Translations under genes and position numbers: made by a program | Part shown: one piece after another, positions 1 to 5,538 of the stretch | Numbering within the stretch: the stretch's first letter is position 1 | How the letters are laid out: each line of letters begins with the position of its first letter | The notes under the pieces: model-generated | What the model was told of the DNA's origin: nothing | Seen by the model: only the letters and a program-made list of their open reading frames with translations | Databases searched by the model: none | Assembly: GCA_023433755.1 (NCBI GenBank) | Contig: JAEYUA010000020.1 | Coordinates: 1-10,548, forward strand | Direction: 5' to 3' | From: Bacteroidota bacterium | GTDB lineage: Bacteria; Bacteroidota; Bacteroidia; Chitinophagales; Chitinophagaceae | Length of the DNA stretch: 10,548 nucleotides

Positions 1-119
1 GTGGTCTTTCCATCAAACAGGGAGATCCATTCTTCATTCGCGGCATTGCTATTGGTCATTTTTTTGGAATTATTGCAGGCCATTGATACCAGGGCCAGTA
101 AAAGAACAATACGGGTCAT
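1..119 (-). CDS. DUF1080 / 3-keto-disaccharide hydrolase-like lipoprotein, N-terminal fragment
   Basis: Partial gene running off the left edge; 39 complete codons are visible from the ATG at 119-117. The product begins with a hydrophobic signal peptide (MTRIVLLLALVSMAC), with the probable lipidated Cys at residue 15 followed by an Asn/Ser/Lys-rich linker. From residue 29 it reads EEWISLFDGKT, which is the typical opening of DUF1080 (3-keto-disaccharide hydrolase) domains, where a Trp and the motif LFDGKT begin the beta-sandwich. Known members cleave 3-keto-glycosides, and the surrounding dehydrogenase genes fit this. Only one base (120) separates its start from the cytochrome c stop codon, so it is probably translationally coupled to that gene and is the fourth gene of the leftward cluster. 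The rest of the domain is outside the window, so length and catalytic residues cannot be checked. Confidence 0.75.
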   Translation of the reverse strand, partial: MTRIVLLLALVSMACNNSKKMTNSNAANEEWISLFDGKT

Positions 120-120
120 G

Positions 121-519
121 TTATTGATTTAATGATAAAACATATTTCACCATAAGACGTGCATCCTCCATTGAAAGGGAAGGATGAGGTGTCATAGGTA
201 CGGTTCCCCAATGACCCTGGCTTCCTTTGATAATGCGGTCAGCCAGTGTGGAGATCACTGTTGTATCGCCTTTATATTTTTCAGCCACACTCATATAAGA
301 CGGGCCAACCAGTTGATCACTTACTTTATGACAGGTAAGGCAATCACTTTTCGCGATAAGCTGCAGTCCTGCTTCTGCATCGGCATCACTTGCAACAGCA
401 GGTTGTTGCTCAACAGGCTGATCGTTTGAAGTTTCATTCACGGTATTTTCCTGTTGACTGTTATTGCCACAGGATGCGATGATGGCAATAATGGTGAAAA
501 GCACAAGCGTTTTTTTCAT
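121..519 (-). CDS. Lipoprotein class I cytochrome c
   Basis: 132 residues. A lipoprotein signal peptide (residues 1-16, lipobox IIAS then Cys17) is followed by a low-complexity Gln/Asn/Asp/Ala linker to about residue 48 and one cytochrome c fold. The heme-binding CLTCH motif lies at residues 60-64 and GPSY at 72-75. The likely distal heme ligand is Met109 in VPM, and a C-terminal helix (residues 117-130) ends in YVLSL, as in small c551-type monoheme cytochromes. It should sit on the periplasmic face of a membrane as a one-electron carrier. Lying 11 bases after the TIM-barrel gene and next to a DUF1080-like gene, and in a locus with a GMC dehydrogenase and its subunit 3, it is the best candidate electron acceptor for that dehydrogenase. 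This partner assignment is inference; the heme protein call is firm. Confidence 0.93.
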   Translation of the reverse strand: MKKTLVLFTIIAIIASCGNNSQQENTVNETSNDQPVEQQPAVASDADAEAGLQLIAKSDCLTCHKVSDQLVGPSYMSVAEKYKGDTTVISTLADRIIKGSQGHWGTVPMTPHPSLSMEDARLMVKYVLSLNQ

Positions 520-530
520 AAAAATCTAAT

Positions 531-1592
531 TTAAGGATTTTGCAAACCTAGAATCTTTTTATTCATTTCAACATCCGGCGCTGAACCGGCAAAATCGTCA
601 AAAGCTTTATCTGTTACCCTGATGATATGATCCTGTATAAATACAGCGCCTTCACGGGCTCCATCTTCCGGGTGTTTCAAACAACATTCCCACTCCATCA
701 CCGCCCAGCCATCATAACCATACTGGGTGAGTTTGCTGAAGACGGATTTGAAATCCACCTGGCCGTCACCGGGTGAACGGTACCGCCCGGCCCTGTTCAA
801 CCAGCTTTGGTACCCTCCAAAGGTTCCCTGCTTACCGGTTGGATTAAATTCCGCATCCTTTACATGAAAAGCACGAATGCGTTCGTGATAGAAATCAATA
901 TACTGCAGGTAGTCGAGCTGCTGCAAAACAAAATGAGAGGGATCATATAAAAGACAGGCTCTTGAATGGTTGTTTACTTTCTCCAGAAACATTTCATAAG
1001 TAATGCCATCAAAAAGATCTTCACCTGGATGAATTTCGTAACAGACATCCACACCACATTCATCAAAATAATCCAGGATGGGCGTCCATCTTTTCGCCAG
1101 TTCTTTAAATCCTTCTTCCACTAACCCTTCCGGTCGCTGCGGCCAGGGATGGAAAGTATGCCAGAGCAGGGCGCCACTAAAGGAGGGACAGGCTTTCAAT
1201 CCAAGGTTCTGAGAAGCTTTTGCAGCGTATTTCATTTGCTGCACGGCCCATTCGGTGCGGGCTTTGGGAAGGCCTTTCAACTGCGCAGGTGCAAACGCAT
1301 CGAAGAGGTCATCATAAGCTGGATGCACTGCTACCAGTTGCCCGATGAGATGCGTGGCCAGTTCAGTGATTTCAAGTCCCCAACTGTTTATATTGCCTTT
1401 CAGTTCATCTGCATAGGTTTTGCTTTCTGCTGCTTTTTGTAAATCAATACAGCGGGCGTCCCATACAGGGATCTGTACGCCGGTAAAACCCAATGAATGT
1501 GACCATTTGCAAATGGAGGACATTTCATTGAAGGGAGCTTTGTCACCGAGAAATTGTGCTAAGAATATTCCGGGTCCTTTGATTGTTTTCAT
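531..1592 (-). CDS. Xylose-isomerase-like TIM-barrel sugar isomerase/epimerase (cytoplasmic)
   Basis: 353 residues with no signal peptide, so cytoplasmic. The sequence fits the AP-endonuclease-2 / xylose-isomerase-like TIM barrel superfamily (COG1082), which includes IolE, IolI and YcjR-type keto-sugar epimerases. Likely divalent-metal ligands, one per C-terminal strand, are Glu186 (CYEIHPGE), Asp217 (LLYDPSHF), His243 (AFHVKDAEF) and Glu300 (VMEWEC). The segment RSPGDGQVDF (272-281), a loop typical of the family, precedes the last strands. It is longer than minimal members (about 260-300 residues) because of an aromatic-rich insert near 138-155. It follows the Gfo/Idh/MocA gene by 112 bases, a gap filled by a palindromic repeat, and precedes the cytochrome c gene by 11 bases. 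The precise reaction is unknown; isomerisation or epimerisation of a keto-sugar is the reasonable inference from context. Confidence 0.88.
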   Translation of the reverse strand: MKTIKGPGIFLAQFLGDKAPFNEMSSICKWSHSLGFTGVQIPVWDARCIDLQKAAESKTYADELKGNINSWGLEITELATHLIGQLVAVHPAYDDLFDAFAPAQLKGLPKARTEWAVQQMKYAAKASQNLGLKACPSFSGALLWHTFHPWPQRPEGLVEEGFKELAKRWTPILDYFDECGVDVCYEIHPGEDLFDGITYEMFLEKVNNHSRACLLYDPSHFVLQQLDYLQYIDFYHERIRAFHVKDAEFNPTGKQGTFGGYQSWLNRAGRYRSPGDGQVDFKSVFSKLTQYGYDGWAVMEWECCLKHPEDGAREGAVFIQDHIIRVTDKAFDDFAGSAPDVEMNKKILGLQNP

Positions 1593-1616
1593 TATGAAAT
1601 TTATTTAGCCGGGAAG

Positions 1617-1711
1617 AGTCTGAACCTTGATTTTGGAGATTTGTGGATTATCACGAAGACAAGATTTATTTTCTTATAAATCTTATAATCTAAATAATCC
1701 AGGTTCAGACT
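1617..1711. repeat. 95-bp imperfect palindromic element with 11-bp terminal inverted repeats
   Basis: The ends are exact inverted repeats: AGTCTGAACCT at 1617-1627 and its reverse complement AGGTTCAGACT at 1701-1711. Aligning the two halves gives further complementarity inward (about two thirds of the next 25 positions), and the centre is a perfect 9-bp hairpin (AAGATTTAT at 1661-1669, ATAAATCTT at 1676-1684, 6-base loop). The whole unit could therefore fold as one long interrupted hairpin in either strand. It fills the gap between the Gfo/Idh/MocA and TIM-barrel genes and overlaps the last two codons of the former, contributing its TGA stop. It resembles a non-autonomous palindromic (MITE- or REP-like) repeat; no transposase is present. 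An mRNA-stabilising or processing hairpin is the alternative. Confidence 0.75.
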
Positions 1712-2865
1712 TTAAAATCCATCCATTTTTCATCTGATTTGCCAGATGCAATCACGTTATCAATAAAAGCCATCCCCCTTACACCATCTTCCACTGAAGG
1801 GAAATCCAATGAGAAAGGTTTTGGTTCTTCACCATTCAACCTTGCCAATATACACTGCGCAAAATTCCGGTAATGATTTGCGAAGGCTTCAATAAAACCC
1901 TCCGGGTGTCCGGATGGCGCCCGCGTATTATGTTTCGTAATATCGCTCAGGTAACCCGTACCTGCCCTTAAAACCTGTGCAGGTGCATCGGGCCATTTCA
2001 TCAGCAAAGTATTGGGATGCGCATGGTTCCATTCCATTCCGCCTTTTTCACCATAGATCTTTATGGTCAGCTCATTCTCCTCACCTGTCAGCACCTGCGA
2101 TGCGACCAGTACACCGCTGGCACCATTATCAAATTTTAAAAGAACAGCACCATCATCATCAAGCATCCGTCCCTCAACCACTGTATTGATATCGGCGCAG
2201 ATCTTTGAAACCTTTAATCCCGAAATATATTCTGCCAGGTGAAAAGCATGTGTGCCGATATCGCCCATCGCACCCGCCTTACCGCTTTTTGAAGGATCTG
2301 TTCTCCAGGAAGCCTGTTTCTGGTCAGCGCCCTTCTCAATAAAATCATGCAGCCAACCCTGGGGATAGGTCACGAAGACCTTCCTGATCTTTCCCAATGT
2401 ACCCTTCCTCACCTGCTCACGCGCTTCCTTGATCATGGGATAACCGGCATAGGTATGCGTGAGACAAAAATAAAGTCCTGATTTTTCAACCATGGCCTGG
2501 AGCTGCTTGGCTTCCTGCAGGTCAAAACACATGGGTTTATCCAGCACCACATGAAAACCATGTTCCATGGCCAGCATTGCTGGTTCAAAATGTAAATGGT
2601 TGGGCGTAACAATAGAAACGAAATCCATTCTTTCACCTGCAGGCAGTGCTGCTTCACGCGTGATCATTTCTTTGAAAGAACCATAAGCCCGGTCCTTTGC
2701 AAGGTTTAATGCTTCACCAGATGCTGCCGACTTCTTTGCATCTGAACTGAATGCGCCGCATACCAGTTCTATATTTCCATCCATCAATGCAGCGGTGCGG
2801 TGTATGGCACCTATGAAAGCACCCGGGCCGCCGCCGATCATTCCCATCCTGATTTTCCGATTCAT
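1705..2865 (-). CDS. Gfo/Idh/MocA family NAD(P)-dependent oxidoreductase (cytoplasmic)
   Basis: 386 residues with no signal peptide. The N-terminal Rossmann fold starts with GMIGGGPGAFIG (8-19), the dinucleotide-binding glycine loop. VTPNHLHFEPA (87-97) and LDKP (108-111) follow; Lys110 is the family's conserved cofactor/substrate-contacting lysine, in a DKP variant of the common EKP. The alpha/beta C-terminal domain carries GAMGDIGTHAFHL (198-210), with Asp202 and His206 at the positions of the usual catalytic pair. This matches sugar or inositol dehydrogenase-type members acting on C-OH/C=O of cyclic polyols and sugars, here probably a keto-sugar. It is the first gene of the leftward cluster and diverges from the permease gene. 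Its last residue and stop codon come from the terminal inverted repeat of a palindromic element (1617-1711), so the native C-terminus may have been altered slightly. Substrate unknown. Confidence 0.92.
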   Translation of the reverse strand: MNRKIRMGMIGGGPGAFIGAIHRTAALMDGNIELVCGAFSSDAKKSAASGEALNLAKDRAYGSFKEMITREAALPAGERMDFVSIVTPNHLHFEPAMLAMEHGFHVVLDKPMCFDLQEAKQLQAMVEKSGLYFCLTHTYAGYPMIKEAREQVRKGTLGKIRKVFVTYPQGWLHDFIEKGADQKQASWRTDPSKSGKAGAMGDIGTHAFHLAEYISGLKVSKICADINTVVEGRMLDDDGAVLLKFDNGASGVLVASQVLTGEENELTIKIYGEKGGMEWNHAHPNTLLMKWPDAPAQVLRAGTGYLSDITKHNTRAPSGHPEGFIEAFANHYRNFAQCILARLNGEEPKPFSLDFPSVEDGVRGMAFIDNVIASGKSDEKWMDFKV

Positions 2866-2909
2866 AATGTATGATTAAAAAAAACTTGTTGAAAATAGTC
2901 ATTTTGAGA

Positions 2910-2940
2910 TTTTTACCGCCAAGAAAGAAGGCCACCAAGG
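2910..2940 (+). repeat. 31-bp dispersed repeat, copy 1 (CGCCAAG type)
   Basis: It matches 8685-8715 at 29 of 31 positions in the same orientation, with the first 22 bases identical. It opens with TTTTTACCGCCAAG and contains a degenerate internal repetition (CGCCAAG at 2917-2923, CACCAAG at 2934-2940, 17-base period). In both places it lies close to a heptad tandem array. It occupies the leader or upstream region of the leftward Gfo/Idh/MocA gene. Confidence 0.8.
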
Positions 2941-2961
2941 AAAGAAAACCAGCAGAGGGAA

Positions 2962-2989
2962 GCTGTTAGCTATTGGCTATTGGTTGGGT
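2962..2989 (+). repeat. Short heptanucleotide tandem array (GCTATTG type)
   Basis: Four consecutive 7-base units are visible: GCTGTTA, GCTATTG, GCTATTG and the degenerate GTTGGGT. Bases 2961-2970 (AGCTGTTAGC) are the exact reverse complement of 3165-3174 inside the larger array at 3116-3180, and GCTATTG resembles the complement of that array's GGCCAAT units. The two arrays thus form an imperfect inverted pair around the central repeats. Confidence 0.7.
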
Positions 2990-3010
2990 GTATCAAAGTC
3001 AATTAGTTCT

Positions 3011-3112
3011 TTCACCGCAGAGAAAAGGACCAGCCTTCGCTAAAGCTTGTGCCTCCGCTAAAGCTTCAGCGACACGCGGACGGCTGGCGAAGAAAAAGGA
3101 GATTACGCAGAG
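3011..3112 (+). repeat. Interrupted GCAGAG-type dispersed repeat
   Basis: TTCACCGCAGAGAAAAGGA (3011-3029) and GATTACGCAGAG (3101-3112) are two pieces of one repetitive module, both carrying GCAGAG preceded by an AC-containing stretch. If the 64-bp palindromic element and one copy of the flanking AAAAGGA are removed, they join into one short module with two CGCAGAG units, similar in style to the CGCCAAG repeats at 2910 and 8685. Family membership is inferred from this resemblance. Confidence 0.55.
3030..3093. mobile_element. 64-bp palindromic element with 7-bp flanking duplication
   Basis: The element is flanked by identical heptamers AAAAGGA at 3023-3029 and 3094-3100, as expected of a target-site duplication. 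CCAGCC (3030-3035) pairs with GGCTGG (3082-3087), and CTTCGC (3035-3040) with GCGAAG (3087-3092). Inside are two 18-base tandem units (3033-3050 and 3051-3068), each containing CGCTAAAGCTT; the second forms a 16-base near-palindrome (3056-3071, one mismatched pair). It is GC-richer than its surroundings. It encodes nothing credible and would depend on a transposase elsewhere. Because the flanks are A-rich, a chance duplication cannot be excluded. Confidence 0.6.
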
Positions 3113-3115
3113 TGA

Positions 3116-3180
3116 GGCTGTAGGCCAATGGCCAATGGCCAATGGCATCAGCTAGAAGCTAGAAGCTAACAGCTAGCAGC
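3116..3180 (+). repeat. Nine-unit degenerate heptanucleotide array
   Basis: The sequence keeps a 7-base period over 65 bases: GGCTGTA, then GGCCAAT three times, then GGCATCA, then GCTAGAA twice, then GCTAACA, GCTAGCA and a final GC. The unit sequence drifts along the array while the spacing stays constant. Another array of the same period but different unit (TTGCAGC type) occurs at 8786-8815. It lies 166 bases upstream of the permease start. Confidence 0.75.
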
Positions 3181-3215
3181 CTCCTCTCCATGCAGCAAAT
3201 TTTTTATCCATATAA

Positions 3216-3244
3216 TTTCCGAATCGCATTTAATAGTACATTTA
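3216..3244 (+). promoter_or_regulatory. Possible Bacteroidota-type promoter for the rightward cluster
   Basis: TACATTTA (3237-3244) matches the Bacteroidota -7 consensus TAnnTTTG at all but the last base. TTTC (3216-3219), one base off the -33 element TTTG, lies 17 bases before it. This would start transcription about 95 bases upstream of the permease ATG and place the inverted repeat at 3278-3318 in the mRNA leader. The region is AT-rich and such matches are common by chance, so this is weak support. Confidence 0.25.
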
Positions 3245-3277
3245 GAACTCACTAATCACTAAGTCATTATCAATAGT

Positions 3278-3318
3278 TGAAAATTACATCTGCCATCAAA
3301 AAGCTTCTGTAATTTTCA
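3278..3318 (+). promoter_or_regulatory. 11-bp inverted repeat upstream of the permease gene (operator or leader hairpin)
   Basis: TGAAAATTACA (3278-3288) and TGTAATTTTCA (3308-3318) are exact reverse complements separated by 19 bases, ending 27 bases before the ATG at 3346. As DNA, the two half-sites lie about 30 bases apart centre to centre, near three helical turns, which could suit a dimeric regulator. As RNA it would make a hairpin in the leader. GTTGAAA (3276-3282) can alternatively pair with TTTCAAC (3334-3340), giving mutually exclusive structures next to the start codon. The repeats are seen; the function is inference. Confidence 0.45.
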
Positions 3319-3345
3319 GCCGCTACCATTAAATTTCAACTGCTG

Positions 3346-4596
3346 ATGAGACCCATGATCCGCGCACAGCTTTCCTTCATGATGTTCCTGAATTTTTTCA
3401 TCTGGGGTGCCTGGTTCGTTACCCTGGGAACCTTCCTTGGAAACAACCTCCAGGCTACCGGGGGAGAAACTGCCCGGGTATTTTCAACTCAAAGCTGGGG
3501 AGCAATTATCGCTCCATTCATTATAGGACTGATTGCTGACAGGTACATCAATGCAGAAAAGATCCTCGGTTTCTTACATATCGCCGGAGCCGTGTTAATG
3601 TACCAGTTGTATAATGCGGAAACGGTTGCTGTATTCTATCCCTATGTACTCGTTTACATGATTCTCTACATGCCTACCCTTGCCCTGGTAAATTCTGTTT
3701 CCTTCCGCCAGATGCAGGATCCTGAAAAGGAATTTTCAGGAATCCGTGTATGGGGTACCATTGGGTGGATCCTGGCAGGACTCATGATCAGTTTTGTTTT
3801 TCACTGGGATAGCAAAACCAGTATTGCTGACGGACTGCTGAGAAATACTTTTCTTATGGCAGCCATTGCATCGGCCTTATTAGGGATATTCAGTTTTACG
3901 TTACCAAAAACACCCCCGGTTAAAAAAGCAGGTGAAAAAATAAGCCTGCGAGAGATCATCGGTCTTGATGCATTAAAACTTTTACGTGATAAAAATTTCG
4001 CTGTATTCTTTATTGCTTCCATCCTCATCTGCATTCCGCTGGCATTTTATTATATGAATGCCAATCCTTTTCTCACCAATGTGGGTATGGAAGATCCTAC
4101 CGGCAAAATGACCATCGGGCAGATCTCAGAAGTGCTCTTCCTGCTCTTATTACCTGTATTCTTTAAAAAATATGGCTTCAAAACCACCATCCTGGTAGGC
4201 ATGCTGGCCTGGGCCATCCGCTATGTGCTCTTTGCTTTTGGTGATGCAGGCGAACTGGGTTTTATGTTGTTGCTGGGCATCGCATTGCATGGTATCTGTT
4301 ATGATTTCTTTTTTGTATCAGGACAGATCTATACTAACGCAAGGGCGGGTGAACGTTATAAAAGCGCAGCACAAGGATTGATCACACTGGCCACCTATGG
4401 TGTGGGCATGCTGATTGGTTTTGAAGTGGCGGGAGCCATAACAGATACTTATAAACTGGGAGAAAATTCTTTCGATTATAAAATGATCTGGCTGATACCT
4501 GCCGCTATCGCATTTGGCGTGATGCTGCTATTCCTGTTGTTCTTTAAAAATGAAAAAGCTAACCCTGGTGCAGGTGAACTTTCCAAGCAGGCATGA
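3346..4596 (+). CDS. MFS permease, nucleoside:H+ symporter (NHS) family; probable sugar-type substrate
   Basis: 416 residues with about 12 hydrophobic segments and no cleaved signal. NHS-family (NupG/XapB, PF03825-like) features include the N-terminal MFLNFFIWGAWFVTLG (13-28), RYINAEKILG after TM2 (66-75), the PTLALVNSVSF / DPEKEFSGIRVWGTIGW stretch (110-141), and HGICYDFFFVSGQIYTN (315-331). A central basic loop lies at 187-215. The ATG at 3346 is used; an in-frame ATG three codons later is also possible. Known E. coli members import nucleosides, but no nucleoside-metabolism gene is nearby. As the first gene of a carbohydrate-oxidation cluster it more likely carries a glycoside, keto-sugar or related product into the cell (inference). 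The stop codon is one base from the start of the next gene. Confidence 0.88.
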   Translation: MRPMIRAQLSFMMFLNFFIWGAWFVTLGTFLGNNLQATGGETARVFSTQSWGAIIAPFIIGLIADRYINAEKILGFLHIAGAVLMYQLYNAETVAVFYPYVLVYMILYMPTLALVNSVSFRQMQDPEKEFSGIRVWGTIGWILAGLMISFVFHWDSKTSIADGLLRNTFLMAAIASALLGIFSFTLPKTPPVKKAGEKISLREIIGLDALKLLRDKNFAVFFIASILICIPLAFYYMNANPFLTNVGMEDPTGKMTIGQISEVLFLLLLPVFFKKYGFKTTILVGMLAWAIRYVLFAFGDAGELGFMLLLGIALHGICYDFFFVSGQIYTNARAGERYKSAAQGLITLATYGVGMLIGFEVAGAITDTYKLGENSFDYKMIWLIPAAIAFGVMLLFLLFFKNEKANPGAGELSKQA

Positions 4597-4597
4597 C

Positions 4598-5488
4598 ATG
4601 ATTGAGAAAAATACTACACGGAGAAAACTGATACGCGACCTGGTACTGGCAGGAACCGCAGCTACCCTGGCACCTTCCCTCTCAATGACAGGGTGCGAGA
4701 GTAAAAAGAAAGCATTGAAAAAAAACATCAACCATTCTGTCTGCCGGTGGACCTACTCTTTTCTTGACCTCGACACACTTTGCGAAACAGTGAAAAAGAT
4801 CGGTTTCGCTGCTATTGATCTTGTAGGTCCGGATGAATGGAATATCCTCAAAAAACACGGAGTGGATTCTTCCATGTGCAATGGAGCCGAGATCAGCCTG
4901 ACCGAAGGATGGAATGACAAACAATACCATAACACGCTTATCAAAAATTACACAGACCATATTAACCTGGTCGCCGATGCCGGTTATACCAACCTGATTT
5001 GCTTCAGTGGTAACCGGAAAGGAATGGATGAAGAAACGGGTTTGAAGAATTGCGTGGAAGGATTGAAAAAAATCATGGGTCTTGCGGAAAAAAGAAAAGT
5101 GGTGATCCAGATGGAACTGTTCAACAGTAAGATTAACCACCCTGATTATATGTGCGACAAAAGCGCCTGGGGCATAGAATTATGTAAAAGACTGGGTTCA
5201 GCCAACTTTAAACTGCTTTACGACATCTACCATATGCAGATCAGCGAGGGTGATATCATCCGCACCATCACGGACCATCACCAGTATTTTGGTCATTACC
5301 ATACGGCAGGTGTACCGGGCAGGCATGAGATTGATGAAACACAGGAATTGTATTATCCTGCCATCATGAAAGCCATCAAAAAGACCGGCTTCAAAGGATA
5401 CGTGGCGCAGGAATTCGCACCAACCGGAAAAGATAACGAGGCTAAGATCGAAGCGCTAAACAAAGCAGTTCATATTTGTGATGTATAA
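4598..5488 (+). CDS. Tat-exported lipoprotein, hydroxypyruvate isomerase-like TIM barrel
   Basis: 296 residues from the ATG at 4598, preferred over an in-frame ATG at 4550 inside the permease gene because it lies one base after the permease stop and puts the signal at the N-terminus. The signal TTRRKLIRDLVLAG (Arg8-Arg9) is Tat-like and ends in a lipobox SMTG before Cys33, so the protein is probably a periplasm-facing lipoprotein. The mature part matches the Hyi group (COG3622): probable metal ligands Glu173 (MELFN), Asp209 (LLYDIYHMQ), His235 in GHYHTAGVPGRHE, where Hyi has Gln, and Glu272 (AQEFAPT). YDIYHMQISEGD and VPGRHE are signature segments. E. coli Hyi interconverts hydroxypyruvate and tartronate semialdehyde, but export and context argue for a sugar or keto-sugar substrate here. 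It is followed after 50 bases by the GMC gene. Confidence 0.88.
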   Translation: MIEKNTTRRKLIRDLVLAGTAATLAPSLSMTGCESKKKALKKNINHSVCRWTYSFLDLDTLCETVKKIGFAAIDLVGPDEWNILKKHGVDSSMCNGAEISLTEGWNDKQYHNTLIKNYTDHINLVADAGYTNLICFSGNRKGMDEETGLKNCVEGLKKIMGLAEKRKVVIQMELFNSKINHPDYMCDKSAWGIELCKRLGSANFKLLYDIYHMQISEGDIIRTITDHHQYFGHYHTAGVPGRHEIDETQELYYPAIMKAIKKTGFKGYVAQEFAPTGKDNEAKIEALNKAVHICDV

Positions 5489-5525
5489 ATTTTAACAAGC
5501 ACTATCATTCAACCATAAATTAAAC

Positions 5526-5530
5526 AAGGA
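5526..5530 (+). promoter_or_regulatory. Ribosome binding site of the GMC gene
   Basis: AAGGA lies 8 bases before the ATG at 5539, in a 50-base A/T-rich spacer. It is the clearest Shine-Dalgarno-like match ahead of any gene in the window; most other starts have none, so the GMC subunit may be translated independently of its upstream neighbour. Confidence 0.5.
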
Positions 5531-5538
5531 ATCAAGAC

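Larger units (their letters stand above)
2866..3345. other. 480-bp divergent intergenic region packed with repeats
   Basis: This region separates the two divergent gene clusters and must hold the start signals for both. Reading left to right it contains an AT-rich leader of the leftward cluster (2866-2909), a 31-bp repeat also found at 8685-8715 (2910-2940), a short heptad array (2962-2989), GCAGAG-containing modules (3011-3029 and 3101-3112) interrupted by a 64-bp palindromic element (3030-3093), a nine-unit heptad array (3116-3180), a possible promoter (3216-3244) and an 11-bp inverted repeat (3278-3318) just upstream of the permease start. The outer heptad arrays also contain an exact 10-bp inverted pair, AGCTGTTAGC (2961-2970) and GCTAACAGCT (3165-3174). 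No convincing gene is seen; the 60-codon open frame at 2973-3155 is translated repeat sequence. Confidence 0.85.

Noticed and set aside
1661..1684. Rho-independent terminator between the Gfo/Idh/MocA and TIM-barrel genes
   Set aside because: The 9-bp stem is almost all A/T and no T-run follows on either strand; it is better seen as the tip of the palindromic element.
2973..3155. 60-codon open frame on the plus strand in the divergent gap
   Set aside because: It translates heptad and palindromic repeats (KACASAKASATRGR-type peptide), has no plausible start signal, and is explained by the repeats.
3116..3180. CRISPR-like array
   Set aside because: The units are 7 bases with no spacers of 25-40 bases and no cas genes; it is a simple heptad tandem array.
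4550..4597. Upstream ATG for the hydroxypyruvate isomerase-like gene, overlapping the permease gene
   Set aside because: It would add 16 residues before the Tat signal; the ATG at 4598, one base after the permease stop, is the better start.
4682..5140. 152-codon antisense open frame
   Set aside because: Entirely within the TIM-barrel gene on the other strand; the product is low-complexity and resembles no family.
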